Source: Bin87 sp965232895
Lineage (GTDB): Bacteria; Chloroflexota; Dehalococcoidia; Lucifugimonadales; UBA3495
Reading direction: 5' to 3'
Assembly: GCA_965232895.1 (NCBI GenBank)
Contig: OZ247430.1
Span: forward strand, 2,046,001 to 2,110,000
Length of the DNA: 64,000 nt
The notes under the pieces were generated by a model. That model had not been told where the DNA came from. It did not search any database and saw only the letters and a list, made by a program, of their open reading frames with translations. Shown here piece after piece: positions 15,897 to 24,329 of the stretch (its first letter is position 1; the number at the start of each line of letters is the position of its first letter). A program made the translations under genes and the position numbers.

Positions 15897-17102
15897 TCAC
15901 GCCATCCGCCGTATGCGCGGAACGCCCAGCGTCGCGGCGATATTGATGGCCACCAACGCCACGCCGTTGATCAGCAAAGCCCCGGGCGCGCCCACGAAGC
16001 CGGCCAACGCTCCCACGCCAACGTGCCCCACCGGCGCGAACCCCACGCTGAGCACCCAGGAACCCATGGCCCGGCCCCGTTCTTCGTCCGGCACCAGGTC
16101 CTGCATCAGCGTCTTGTACAGCGTGTCCACGGCCATGGCGCAGGCGTTGACGAACAGCAGCACCGCCAGGAACGTGTAGATGTTGACCGACAGCGAAAAC
16201 GCCATCAGGCCGCCTCCGAACCCCAGCGCCGTAGCCATCGTCAGCCACCCCTTTTTCCTGGTGGCGCCCAGGCCGGCCAGGATCCACAGTCCCAGCAGCC
16301 CGCCGGCCTGGCGTCCGGCGGTCATCACGCCCAGGCCCGTCGGCCCCACGTGCAGGACCTCTTTGGCAAACACCGGCAGGAGCGTCATGTGGGTGAAACC
16401 CAGCACCTCCGTGGTGGCCGTGAGGAACATGAGCATCAGGATTATCCGATGCTCCCGCACCAGCGAGACATAGCCGACCAGGTTGTCCAGCACCGATTGT
16501 GCTGACGCCCGAAGCGTGCGTCCCGGGTTGGCGATGGCCAGAATGGCCGCCGCCGACACCGCGTAGCACACCGCCGAGGCCACGAATTGCCAGCCGGGTC
16601 CCACCAGTTCGATCAGAGCTCCGGCGACCAGGGAGCCGATGATCCCGCCGCCCTGCATCCCCATCGCGGCCAGCGCCAGACCGTTCAGCGCCAGCCCTGA
16701 GCCCACGATGTCGTACGTGAAAGCCTGCCGTATGGTGATGGTAAAAGCCAGCATGCTGCCCAGCACGGTCACCAGCGCGATCACCACCCAGACGTTCGCC
16801 AACCCATACAGCAGCAGCGCGGCCATCAACACCGCCGCCGCCGAGGCCGCCAGCGTGCCGATCTGCAGCAGCGCGCGCCGCGACCACTTGTCGGCAATCG
16901 CGCCGGACAGCATCCCCAGCACAAAGAAGGGCAGCATGCGAGCGCCCGCGCCCACACCCACCATGAACTCCGAACCGGTCAGCTCGAAGATCAGCCATCC
17001 GACCGAAACCTGCTCCATTCCCGTGGCCAGGGAGTAGAAGGCCGTCGATGCCCAGAGCAGGCGAAAATCCCTTATGCGGAGGGAGGCCGCCCAGTTCCAC
17101 AT
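15897..17102 (-). CDS. MFS transporter
   Basis: 401 residues with about 12 hydrophobic helices. The start MWNWAASLRIRDFRLLWAST and the loop DKWSRRALLQIGTLAASAAA between helices 2 and 3 match major facilitator superfamily exporters of the enterobactin-exporter/DHA3 type (MFS_3). A second charged loop, GATRKKGWLTMATAL, falls between the two halves. Likely proton-driven export of a small molecule across the cytoplasmic membrane; substrate unknown. No regulator next to it; flanked on both sides by repeat-rich intergenic DNA. Confidence 0.85.
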   Translation of the reverse strand: MWNWAASLRIRDFRLLWASTAFYSLATGMEQVSVGWLIFELTGSEFMVGVGAGARMLPFFVLGMLSGAIADKWSRRALLQIGTLAASAAAVLMAALLLYGLANVWVVIALVTVLGSMLAFTITIRQAFTYDIVGSGLALNGLALAAMGMQGGGIIGSLVAGALIELVGPGWQFVASAVCYAVSAAAILAIANPGRTLRASAQSVLDNLVGYVSLVREHRIILMLMFLTATTEVLGFTHMTLLPVFAKEVLHVGPTGLGVMTAGRQAGGLLGLWILAGLGATRKKGWLTMATALGFGGGLMAFSLSVNIYTFLAVLLFVNACAMAVDTLYKTLMQDLVPDEERGRAMGSWVLSVGFAPVGHVGVGALAGFVGAPGALLINGVALVAINIAATLGVPRIRRMA

Positions 17103-17201
17103 GCTTTCACAGGCCCCGAATGATACACCCGTTCATTCGCGCTTCCCAATCGTGCGGGCGACCGGTTTGCACTCAGGTTTCTCCCATCCGGCAGCGCGGC
17201 G

Positions 17202-17338
17202 TTTTCAAAGTTAATCCGTCATTCCGGCGAAAGCCGGAATCCAGATGGTCGTTGTGTACGGGATGCCTTGGATTCCGGATTGCGACGGAATGACGGTTTG
17301 GGGCGAAAAGCCGCTGTCCGTTATTTGCAATCGTCCTG
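17202..17338. mobile_element. Relative of the 15180 MITE, with altered right end
   Basis: TTTTCAAAGTTAATCCGTCA at 17202-17221 matches the left end of the 15180 element, followed by the same pair of convergent palindromes (17221-17240 and 17272-17291) and GACGGTTTGGGGCGAAAAG. The right end instead reads ATTTGCAATCGTCCTG (17323-17338), like the ends of the next element. It looks like a chimaera or nested insertion. Confidence 0.6.
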
Positions 17339-17346
17339 GGACCCGG

Positions 17347-17476
17347 CAGGACGATTGCAAAGTTACCTCGCAACCCTTTTTCCGCTCATCCTGAGATTGT
17401 CGAAGGATGTTCGTTCTGGTGGTTGATGGTTCAGGCTCACCATGAGCGGATGAAAAAGGACTTTGCAATCGTCCTG
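17347..17476. mobile_element. 130-bp MITE-like element with 17-bp perfect inverted repeats
   Basis: CAGGACGATTGCAAAGT (17347-17363) is the exact complement of ACTTTGCAATCGTCCTG (17460-17476). The repeat has the same CAGG...CAAAGT frame and length as the 15180 element, so the two are related. Together with 17327-17338 the left end makes a 12-bp hairpin. No target duplication is evident. The gap 17103-17555 holds nothing else I can identify. Confidence 0.75.
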
Positions 17477-17555
17477 GGTGAGCGGCGGCGCGGCGTTTTA
17501 CCAGCCCCTATGGATGTTGTACACTGACTCCAACCTCCTCTAGGCAGGCCTCTAC

Positions 17556-18599
17556 GTGGCGCAAGTTACTGTAATCGGCACCGGACTCATCGGCACCTCC
17601 CTGGGACTCGCCCTCCGCGCATCCAGCCTGCGGAACCTCACCGTGGTCGGAACCGACGCCGACAGCGCGGTCCGTTCCGGCGCTCAGAAGCGCGATGCTT
17701 TCGATCGTGTGGAAGGCCGCCTCGGCAACGCCATCGCCGAAGCCGACATCATCATCCTCGCTACACCCGTGTTGGCCATGCGCGATCTTTTGGAAGGCAT
17801 GGCCGACTACCTCCCCGAAGGCTGCGTCGTCACCGACGTCGGCAGCACCAAGACGCAGGTCCTCCAGTGGGCCGACGAATTCCTGCCCGACTCGGTGGAC
17901 TTCGTGGGCGGCCATCCCATGGCCGGCCGGGAAACCCCCGGTCCCGATAACGCCGATGGGACGATGTTCGCCGGCAAGCCCTACTGCGTCATTCCCAGCC
18001 CCCGCGCCAGCGAGCGCGCGGTGGGCGAGATTTCCACCCTGGCCGAGGCCGTGGGCGGCGTGCCCTACTTCATCAGCGTGGACGAGCACGACAGCTTCGT
18101 CGCCGCGGTGAGCCACCTGCCCTTCGTCCTGTCCACCGCCCTGATCGGCTGCACCAGCAAGTCCGCCAACTGGTCCGACATCGGCCAGCTGGCTTCCTCC
18201 GGCTACCGCGACATCACCCGCCTCGCCTCCGGCGACCCGGTGATGCACCGCGACATCTGCGTCAGCAACGCCCAGCCCATCGTCGCCTGGATCGACGCGT
18301 TTATACGGGAGCTCTACGAATACCGCAAGCTCCTGGATACCGACGGCGAACCACCCGACACCAACGCCGTCGGCGCTCTTTTTGAGGACGCCCGCCTGGC
18401 CCGCAACAAGTGGATGGCCGGGGAGGTCAATCCTCGCGCCCGCGAGTTGGAGAACACCCCCGAATACCCCACCTTCAGCCAGTCCATGGGCCAGATGTTC
18501 CTCGGAGGCTGGGCCGACCGCGCCCGCCGCATGATGTCGGGCGACCTGCCCAATCCCCGACGCAGCAACAACCGCGACTCCGACGCGCCGCGGCGGTAG
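17556..18599 (+). CDS. tyrA: Prephenate/arogenate dehydrogenase
   Basis: 347 residues from a GTG start. The N-terminal Rossmann motif is VIGTGLIGTSLGLAL; later VGGHPMAGRETPGP is the TyrA active-site segment with its catalytic His, followed by DEHDSFVAAVSHLPFVLSTAL, another family hallmark. The enzyme oxidatively decarboxylates prephenate (or arogenate) to the tyrosine precursor. There is no ACT domain, so no obvious built-in tyrosine feedback. It is followed on the same strand by a small gene and aroA, so it probably belongs to an aromatic amino acid unit; pheA is further away at 54977. Confidence 0.9.
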   Translation: MAQVTVIGTGLIGTSLGLALRASSLRNLTVVGTDADSAVRSGAQKRDAFDRVEGRLGNAIAEADIIILATPVLAMRDLLEGMADYLPEGCVVTDVGSTKTQVLQWADEFLPDSVDFVGGHPMAGRETPGPDNADGTMFAGKPYCVIPSPRASERAVGEISTLAEAVGGVPYFISVDEHDSFVAAVSHLPFVLSTALIGCTSKSANWSDIGQLASSGYRDITRLASGDPVMHRDICVSNAQPIVAWIDAFIRELYEYRKLLDTDGEPPDTNAVGALFEDARLARNKWMAGEVNPRARELENTPEYPTFSQSMGQMFLGGWADRARRMMSGDLPNPRRSNNRDSDAPRR

Positions 18600-18701
18600 A
18601 GAGCTCCGCCTCGGTTCGCCGACCGCATGCTCGTCCGTTGCGAGTTCGGCGAGCCTTCCTGAACCAGACAATCAGTAAAATCCCCTACGCGGCAGGATCC
18701 G

Positions 18702-18974
18702 GTGGCGATGTCCCGCGCTAACAAGTTCAGTGATCCGACCCCATTTACCCCGCTGAGCGGCATGCCCGCCAATGGCGCCGCGTGGCGCCGGGCCCTGGCC
18801 GATGCTGCCACCGCACTCAGCCGAACCGGTGACTATTCACAATGCGGGTGGCTCGAACAACGCGGCGCGTGGAGCCCGCAGTGGTTGGCAAAGACGCGGC
18901 GAGACGGCCTGACCGAAGCCGATACCGCGCCAGCAACGCAATGGCTGAACCATCAACGGGCAAGTGGTTCATAA
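18702..18974 (+). CDS. Small protein of unknown function between tyrA and aroA
   Basis: A 90-residue frame with GTG at 18702 or ATG at 18708. Sequence is Ala/Trp-rich (GAAWRRALADAATALS, WLEQRGAWSPQWLAKTRRDG) with no membrane segment. It ends 52 bp before the aroA start. I do not recognise the family; it could be a genuine small helical protein or a spurious frame in GC-rich DNA. Confidence 0.4.
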   Translation: MAMSRANKFSDPTPFTPLSGMPANGAAWRRALADAATALSRTGDYSQCGWLEQRGAWSPQWLAKTRRDGLTEADTAPATQWLNHQRASGS

Positions 18975-19026
18975 TGGCGACTGCGGCGCACGCGATCCCC
19001 GATCGCTGCTGTTAGGAGAAACGCAG

Positions 19027-20325
19027 GTGGAACAGATCATTCGCAGCCCCGAACGCCTGGCCGGTTCCCTGGCCGTGCCCGGCGATAAGTCGGTCTCGCA
19101 CCGTTCGCTGATCCTCAACGCCATCGCCAACGGGACCGCCACCGTCACCGGTGTCTCCGATGGCGCCGACGTGCAGTCCACCGCCGCCTGCCTCCGCGCC
19201 ATGGGCGTGTCCATCGACCCGTTGGAGGAGCCTGGCAGCTTCCGGGTCTCCGGGCTGGGCGCGAATTTGAACGAGCCTTCCAACCTGCTGGACGCCGGCA
19301 ACAGCGGCACCTCCATGCGGCTGCTCTCCGGCCTGCTCGCCAGCCAGGACTTCCTCTCGGTGCTTTCCGGCGACGGATCGCTGCGCTCTCGACCCATGGG
19401 CCGCATCGTTCAACCCCTGCAGCAGATGGGCGCGTCCATAATGGGCCGCAATGGGAACACCCTGGCTCCGCTGGCCATACGCGGCGGCAGCCTGCGCTCC
19501 ATCGAGTACGCAATGCCCGTGGCCAGCGCCCAGGTCAAGTCCTGCCTGATGCTGGCCGGCCTGGCCGCCCAGGGTCCCACCGTGCTGCACCAGCCCGCGC
19601 TTTCCCGCGACCACACCGAGCGCATGATGTCCGCCATGGGCGTCAGTATCGAAACCGACGCCTTGACCCTCACCCTGCATCCCGCCGAGTTGCAGGCCGT
19701 GGACGTGGCGGTGCCCGGCGACATCTCTTCCGCTGCCTTCTGGATGGTGGCCGGCCTGATCCACCCCAACGCCCGGGTCACCATCACCGGCGTCGGCCTC
19801 AATCCCAGCCGCGCCGGCATCATCGACGCCCTGCAGATGATGGGCGCCGGCGACTCCCTGCGGCTCGAAAACGAACGGGTGGAGGGCGGCGAACCCGTGG
19901 CCGACGTGGTGGCCTCTTCAGCCAGCCTCAAGGGCATCGACCTGGGCGGCGAGATCATCCCCATCATGATCGACGAGCTGCCCGTGCTGGCCGTCGCAGC
20001 CTGCTTCGCCGAGGGCGATACGGTCATTCGCGACGCCGCCGAACTCCGCGTCAAGGAGTCGGACCGCATCGCCACCACGGTATCCGAGTTGACCCGCCTG
20101 GGCGGCAGCCTGGAACAGCGGGAAGACGGCATGGTAATCCACGGCGTCGGCCATCTCACCGGCGCAGTCGTGGAGAGCCACGACGACCACCGGCTGGCAA
20201 TGTCCATGGCAGTGGCCGGCCTGGTCGCCTCGGGCGAGACGACCATCCACGGCGCCGAGGACGCCTCGGTGTCCTACCCCGTATTCTGGGACCACCTCGC
20301 TGCGCTGACCGGCGCTAGCGACTGA
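19027..20325 (+). CDS. aroA: 3-phosphoshikimate 1-carboxyvinyltransferase (EPSP synthase)
   Basis: 432 residues. The GTG at 19027 is chosen over an upstream start at 18964 because AGGAGA lies 7-12 bases before it and the protein then begins VEQIIRSPERLAGSLAVPGDKS, with PGDKSVSHRS binding PEP/shikimate-3-phosphate. LDAGNSGTSMRLLSGLL is the second signature, and RVKESDRI with a preceding EIIPIMIDELPVLAVAA complete the active site. The LDAGNSGT form (with Gly before Thr kept) suggests either class I or II; I do not call glyphosate sensitivity. Sixth step of the shikimate pathway, cytosolic. Confidence 0.95.
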   Translation: MEQIIRSPERLAGSLAVPGDKSVSHRSLILNAIANGTATVTGVSDGADVQSTAACLRAMGVSIDPLEEPGSFRVSGLGANLNEPSNLLDAGNSGTSMRLLSGLLASQDFLSVLSGDGSLRSRPMGRIVQPLQQMGASIMGRNGNTLAPLAIRGGSLRSIEYAMPVASAQVKSCLMLAGLAAQGPTVLHQPALSRDHTERMMSAMGVSIETDALTLTLHPAELQAVDVAVPGDISSAAFWMVAGLIHPNARVTITGVGLNPSRAGIIDALQMMGAGDSLRLENERVEGGEPVADVVASSASLKGIDLGGEIIPIMIDELPVLAVAACFAEGDTVIRDAAELRVKESDRIATTVSELTRLGGSLEQREDGMVIHGVGHLTGAVVESHDDHRLAMSMAVAGLVASGETTIHGAEDASVSYPVFWDHLAALTGASD

Positions 20326-20358
20326 TCCCCGACACTGCCCCACGCTGAAAAGGATATC

Positions 20359-21153
20359 GTGGAACCGACATCTCCATTCGTTGTCTATGCGCCTCTGATC
20401 CTTGCCGTCGTCAGCGCGCTTGGATTTGCGGTAACCGTGGGCATACTGATATTCAGTCGGGTGTTCCGGCTGGGCAAGTTTTTTGCCGAATTCACAACCC
20501 TGCGGGAAACCGTCTCAACCTTGCAGCAGGCCATTGCCGACAACAAGACCGAGTTGCAGCAGGCCATTGCCGACAACAAGACCGAGTTGCAGCAGGCCAT
20601 TGCCGACAACAAGACCGAGTTGCAGCAGGCCATTGCCGACAACAAGACCGAGTTGCAGCAGGCCATTGCCGACAACAAGACCGAGTTGCAGCAGGCCATT
20701 GCCGACAACAAGACCGAGTTGCAGCAGGCCATTGCCGACAACAAGACCGAGTTGCAGCAGGCCATTGCCGACAACAAGACCGAGTTGCAGCAGGCCATTG
20801 CCGACAACAAGACCGAGTTGCAGCAGGCCATTGCCGACAACAAGACCGAGTTGCAGCAGGCCATTGCCGACAACAAGACCGAGTTGCAGCAGGCCATTGC
20901 CGACAACAAGACCGAGTTGCAGCAGGCCATTGCCGACAACAAGACCGAGTTGCAGCAGGCCATTGCCGACAGCAAGACCGAACTGCAGCAGGCCATTGCC
21001 GACAACAAGGCAGAAATCGACGAATTGCGGCAGGAAATGCGCGAAGGTTTTAACCGGATCGAAAACAAGATTGATGCCGGCTTGCAGGAATTGCGAGGTT
21101 ACTTCGTCGCTCGCCTTCAGCAGCACGCTGACTTTCCGGCTGATGACGATTAG
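20359..21153 (+). CDS. Membrane-anchored coiled-coil protein with fifteen 11-residue repeats
   Basis: 264 residues from a GTG with AAGGATATC before it. Residues 8-32 form one transmembrane helix. From residue 55 the 11-residue unit LQQAIADNKTE repeats 15 times without gaps, then a capping region with DELRQEMREGFNRIENKID and a tail LRGYFVARLQQH. An 11-residue (hendecad) period predicts a long, slightly right-handed coiled coil. The repeats are encoded by near-identical 33-bp units (only one carries AGC for AAC), so copy number probably changes readily. The non-repeat C-terminus resembles phage XhlA/haemolysin-like or DUF1640-type coils. Function unknown. Confidence 0.75.
   Translation: MEPTSPFVVYAPLILAVVSALGFAVTVGILIFSRVFRLGKFFAEFTTLRETVSTLQQAIADNKTELQQAIADNKTELQQAIADNKTELQQAIADNKTELQQAIADNKTELQQAIADNKTELQQAIADNKTELQQAIADNKTELQQAIADNKTELQQAIADNKTELQQAIADNKTELQQAIADNKTELQQAIADNKTELQQAIADSKTELQQAIADNKAEIDELRQEMREGFNRIENKIDAGLQELRGYFVARLQQHADFPADDD
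20521..21015 (+). repeat. 33-bp coding minisatellite, 15 units
   Basis: Unit start TTGCAGCAGGCCATTGCCGA recurs every 33 bp from 20521 to the last unit at 20983. Units 1-13 are essentially identical; the last two carry substitutions (AGC for AAC, CTG for TTG, GCAGAA for ACCGAG). The length is a multiple of three, so copy-number change keeps the frame. Confidence 0.95.
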
Positions 21154-21197
21154 GTCAGGCTTGCGGGTGGTGGTATCGGGCGTCAATGTAGGTACGC

Positions 21198-21818
21198 ATG
21201 AGTGATCTGCCGCAGGCCAGCCCGGCTCCGCCGTTGCTGGTGGTAATTTCGGGCCCCTCCGCCTCGGGCAAGGGTTCGCTGCTGGCCGCCCTCCGCGAAT
21301 TGGACCGTCCCTGGCACTTCGCGGTAACGGCCACCACCCGACCCATGCGCCCCGGCGAAGTGGACGGCAAGGACTACATCTTCCTCGATGTGGACACCTT
21401 TCTGCGCATGCGCGAGCGGGATGAGTTGCTGGAATCAGCCCAGGTGTACGACCGCTGGTACGGCGTTCCCCGCCAGCAGGTTCGCGACCCCCTGATCGCC
21501 GGCCGTGACGTTATACTGGAGATAGACGTCCAGGGCGCAGCCACCATTCGCGGCATCGCGCCGGAGGCGCTGACCGTATTCGTTATGCCCGCCAGCCTGC
21601 ACGAACTTCGCAGCCGCCTGGCCGGCCGCGGCACCGAGGACGAGACTGAAATGCAGCGCCGCCTGCATGAGGCATCCGTCGAGTTGGGCCGCATGCACGA
21701 GTTCGACTACCGCGTGGTCAACCGAAACGGACAGTTGGACGACGCCGTCCGCGAAATCGACGCTATCATCGCCGCCGAAAAATGCCGGGTGAACCCGCGC
21801 CTGGTTCAGTTCCTCTAG
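21198..21818 (+). CDS. gmk: Guanylate kinase
   Basis: 206 residues. The P-loop is ISGPSASGKGSLLAAL, followed by TTRPMRPGEVDGKDYIF, the GMP-binding signature of guanylate kinases, and the DVILEIDVQGAATI lid/Walker B region. Phosphorylates GMP to GDP with ATP in the cytosol. One oddity: the P-loop Ser/Thr after Lys is Gly-Ser (GKGS), still within family variation. Followed 13 bp later by lipA. Confidence 0.93.
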   Translation: MSDLPQASPAPPLLVVISGPSASGKGSLLAALRELDRPWHFAVTATTRPMRPGEVDGKDYIFLDVDTFLRMRERDELLESAQVYDRWYGVPRQQVRDPLIAGRDVILEIDVQGAATIRGIAPEALTVFVMPASLHELRSRLAGRGTEDETEMQRRLHEASVELGRMHEFDYRVVNRNGQLDDAVREIDAIIAAEKCRVNPRLVQFL

Positions 21819-21831
21819 GCCGGAGAACAGA

Positions 21832-22725
21832 ATGACGACACAGACCGAAACCCCACTGCGTCCCCGCCTGCCCGACTGGCTCAAGGTTCCCATGCCCGGC
21901 GGACCCCGCTACATCGAGCTGAAACAGCTCATGCGGGACAGCCAGTTGCACACCGTGTGCGAGGAAGCCCACTGCCCGAACATCGGCGAGTGCTGGGAGC
22001 GGTCTGCCGCCACCTTCATGATCCTGGGCGACATCTGCACCCGCGCCTGCGCGTACTGCGCCGTCACCACCGGCCGGCCCGGCGCCCTGGACCTGGGCGA
22101 ACCCTTCCGGCTGGCGTCCACGGTCAAGCGCATGGGCCTGAAGTATTGTGTCATCACCTCGGTCAACCGGGACGACCTGCCCGACGGCGGGGCCGGCATC
22201 TTCTCCGCCTGCATCAAGCAGGTCCGCGCCGCCGTGCCTGACTGCCGCGTGGAGGTGCTGATACCCGACTTCGACGGCAACGAGGAAGCGCTGGCCAGGG
22301 TGGTCTCCGCACAGCCCCAGGTGCTCAACCACAACATCGAGTCGGTGGAGCGCGTGTTCCGTCTCGTGCGCCCCAAGGGCGACTACCGGCAGTCGCTGGA
22401 GCTGATCCGGCGAGTCAAGGAGCTCGATCCTGAAATGCCCACCAAGTCGGGCATCATCGTGGGCATGGGCGAGACCGTCGACGAGGTGAAGCAGACCATG
22501 GCCGACCTGCGGGCCGTGAACTGCGACCTGCTCACCATCGGCCAGTACCTGCGCCCGTCTATCAAGCACATCCGCATCGACCGTTTCTACACTCCGGCCG
22601 AGTTTGAAGAACTGCGCGTGGCCGGCGAGGCCATGGGCTTCAAGCACGTCGCGTCCGGTCCGCTGGTGCGCTCCTCCTACCACGCGGACGAGCAGCACGA
22701 CGCGGCAACGGAACCAACCACGTAA
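21832..22725 (+). CDS. lipA: Lipoyl synthase
   Basis: 297 residues. Both clusters are visible: the auxiliary cluster motif CEEAHCPNIGECW (CX4CX5C) and the radical SAM cluster CTRACAYCAV (CX3CX2C), then TSVNRDDLPDGGA. The enzyme inserts two sulfurs into octanoyl groups on lipoyl-dependent proteins. The C-terminal RSSYHADEQ contains the R-S-S-Y motif whose Ser ligates the auxiliary cluster. Length matches the family. No lipB is next to it. Confidence 0.95.
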   Translation: MTTQTETPLRPRLPDWLKVPMPGGPRYIELKQLMRDSQLHTVCEEAHCPNIGECWERSAATFMILGDICTRACAYCAVTTGRPGALDLGEPFRLASTVKRMGLKYCVITSVNRDDLPDGGAGIFSACIKQVRAAVPDCRVEVLIPDFDGNEEALARVVSAQPQVLNHNIESVERVFRLVRPKGDYRQSLELIRRVKELDPEMPTKSGIIVGMGETVDEVKQTMADLRAVNCDLLTIGQYLRPSIKHIRIDRFYTPAEFEELRVAGEAMGFKHVASGPLVRSSYHADEQHDAATEPTT

Positions 22726-22794
22726 CCGCGCCCACGCCGTTCCATGGCGTCCTGCAACAATCCTGGCGACGCGACCGCGGGTGCCCGCAGCCTC

Positions 22795-22839
22795 GGTACG
22801 CAAGCAGAGTTTGATCGGACCGTTGCCGAACAGGTGTAA
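22795..22839 (+). pseudogene. Possible C-terminal remnant of a HigB-type toxin
   Basis: In the frame that stops at TAA 22837-22839 the last residues read GTQAEFDRTVAEQV, like the end of HigB/RelE-type toxins (typically GTHAEYDRI...). The sequence upstream in this frame does not look like HigB, so only a stub would remain. It stops two bases before the HigA-like antitoxin, where a toxin gene is normally found. Confidence 0.35.
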
Positions 22840-22841
22840 TC

Positions 22842-23213
22842 GTGGCTCTTATTTCCAGTATCGACAGTGAAGACGATTACAACCACGCTCTGGCGCGTTT
22901 GGGAGAAATTCTTCGTGCTGACGTCGGTACGCCAGAGCGCGACGAGCGCGACCGCCTGATTGACCTGCTTGAGGCGTACGAGGAGCCACGCGATGATGTT
23001 GGCTTGCCGAGCATTCCGGCGGCCATAGAGTTTCACATGAGACGCCTGGGCCTCACCCCAGAAGACCTGGCTCCCCTGGTGGGTAGCAGGAAGGCGGCGA
23101 CGGCAGTTCTGTCAGGCCAAATGGATATCACCATGCCCATGGCCCGTGCGCTCCACAAGTACTGGGGAATCCCTGCGGAGATCCTCTTGCAGGATCCCCC
23201 GACCAGGCAGTGA
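22842..23213 (+). CDS. HigA-like antitoxin / XRE-type regulator
   Basis: 123 residues from GTG. The N-terminal part has the HigA linker pattern (DYNHALARLGEIL ... RDRLIDLLEAYE), then a helix-turn-helix in the C-terminal half (MRRLGLTPEDLAPLVGSRKAATAVLSG). HigA antitoxins bind their toxin and the operator of the operon. The expected toxin gene in front is absent apart from a possible stub at 22795-22839, so this looks like an orphan antitoxin. Confidence 0.7.
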   Translation: MALISSIDSEDDYNHALARLGEILRADVGTPERDERDRLIDLLEAYEEPRDDVGLPSIPAAIEFHMRRLGLTPEDLAPLVGSRKAATAVLSGQMDITMPMARALHKYWGIPAEILLQDPPTRQ

Positions 23214-23321
23214 CGGAAGACCGCGTAACCGGCCAGATGCCAACCGTGAGGGTGTCCTGGGCGCCCGCCCAATTGTTGACGCCATCGGACACAATTGCTC
23301 TTGGGCAGTGCGGTTGCTGGG

Positions 23322-24227
23322 CTAGCCTCTTCCCCAACCCACCGGCGCCACTTCGCGGAACTGGCGCATGGCGTCAATGTGCTGATCGGCTGAGCTCAGG
23401 GGGCCGCGGCGCGCCTCCGCCATTACGTGGGTCCCGCCCAGGGACTGCCAGCCCTCCACCTCCGCTAGCCATTCGTCGGGTGACTTGCCGGGCATGCGGA
23501 TGCGGCCGGCCAGGCCCACGTCGGCAGGCTGGCGTCCGGCCTCGGCGATGTAGGTCTGCATCTTGTCCAGCACGCCGCGCGCCGTGTCGTCGGGGCCGAA
23601 GCTGGGGAACCAACCGTCGCCCATTCGCGCGATGCGGCGCAGGACCACGTCCCGGGGCACGGGTCCGGCCGACCCGCCGGCTCCGAACCACACCGGTATG
23701 GGTCGCTGTACCGGAAGCGGCTTGATGCCCGCGGACCGCACCGAGTGCCAGCGGCCATCGAAGTCGACCACTTCCTGCGTCCACAGGGCGCGCATCAGGT
23801 CGATCTGCTCCTCGGAGCGTATTCCCCGGGTGCTGAAGTCCTCGCCCAGCGCCTCGAACTCTACGTGGTTCCAGCCCACGCCGATGCCCAGGGTCAGCCG
23901 ACCGCCACTGAGCACGTCGATCTCGGCGGCCTGCTTGGCCACCAGGGCGGTCTGGCGCTGCGGCAGGATCAGGATGCCGGTGATCAGGCGTATTTTCGTA
24001 GTCAGCGCCGCGATGAACGCCAGCGTGGTCAGCGACTCGTGGATCACACTGTGGTGGGTGTAGTAGCTGCCGCGGACATGCTCGTGGTGGTCAGGGTCGG
24101 CGCCCAGCACGTGGTCCGCGATGAACAGGTAGTCGAACTCCATGCCCTCCACGGCTTCCACGTAATCGCGGATGGCGGCCGGGTCGGGGCCGATTTCGGT
24201 CTGCGGGAAAATAGCGCCGATTTGCAT
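23322..24227 (-). CDS. LLM class F420-dependent-type oxidoreductase
   Basis: 301 residues starting MQIGAIFPQTEIGPDPAAIR. Motifs YLFIADHVLG, TKIRLITGILILPQR and LTLGIGVGWNHVEFEALGEDF match the F420-dependent luciferase-like group (GVGWN before the ExFxALG loop). Likely a hydride-transfer or monooxygenase enzyme of secondary or xenobiotic metabolism; cofactor and substrate are inferred only from motif type. Stands between the HigA gene and an aldo/keto reductase. Confidence 0.83.
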   Translation of the reverse strand: MQIGAIFPQTEIGPDPAAIRDYVEAVEGMEFDYLFIADHVLGADPDHHEHVRGSYYTHHSVIHESLTTLAFIAALTTKIRLITGILILPQRQTALVAKQAAEIDVLSGGRLTLGIGVGWNHVEFEALGEDFSTRGIRSEEQIDLMRALWTQEVVDFDGRWHSVRSAGIKPLPVQRPIPVWFGAGGSAGPVPRDVVLRRIARMGDGWFPSFGPDDTARGVLDKMQTYIAEAGRQPADVGLAGRIRMPGKSPDEWLAEVEGWQSLGGTHVMAEARRGPLSSADQHIDAMRQFREVAPVGWGRG

Positions 24228-24329
24228 GGGTACCTCAACAGTAGCCTGGCGCGGATGCGCAGTGTGATTGGGAGTTTGAGCGAGGCATGACGGATTCCTC
24301 CTCTCTCAGGAACGACGTCTTACCCGTGG

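Noticed and set aside
15461..15946. Plus-strand frame of 161 codons in the gap before the MFS gene
   Set aside because: Low-complexity Pro/Arg-rich translation with no ribosome site; overlaps the MFS end.
20521..21015. 33-bp repeats as a possible CRISPR array
   Set aside because: Units are contiguous with no spacers and are in frame inside a protein gene.
20385..21186. Minus-strand frames with repeated Leu/Ala/Cys motifs opposite the 33-bp repeat
   Set aside because: Open only because the 33-bp unit is free of stops in several frames; the plus frame has a membrane helix and unique ends.
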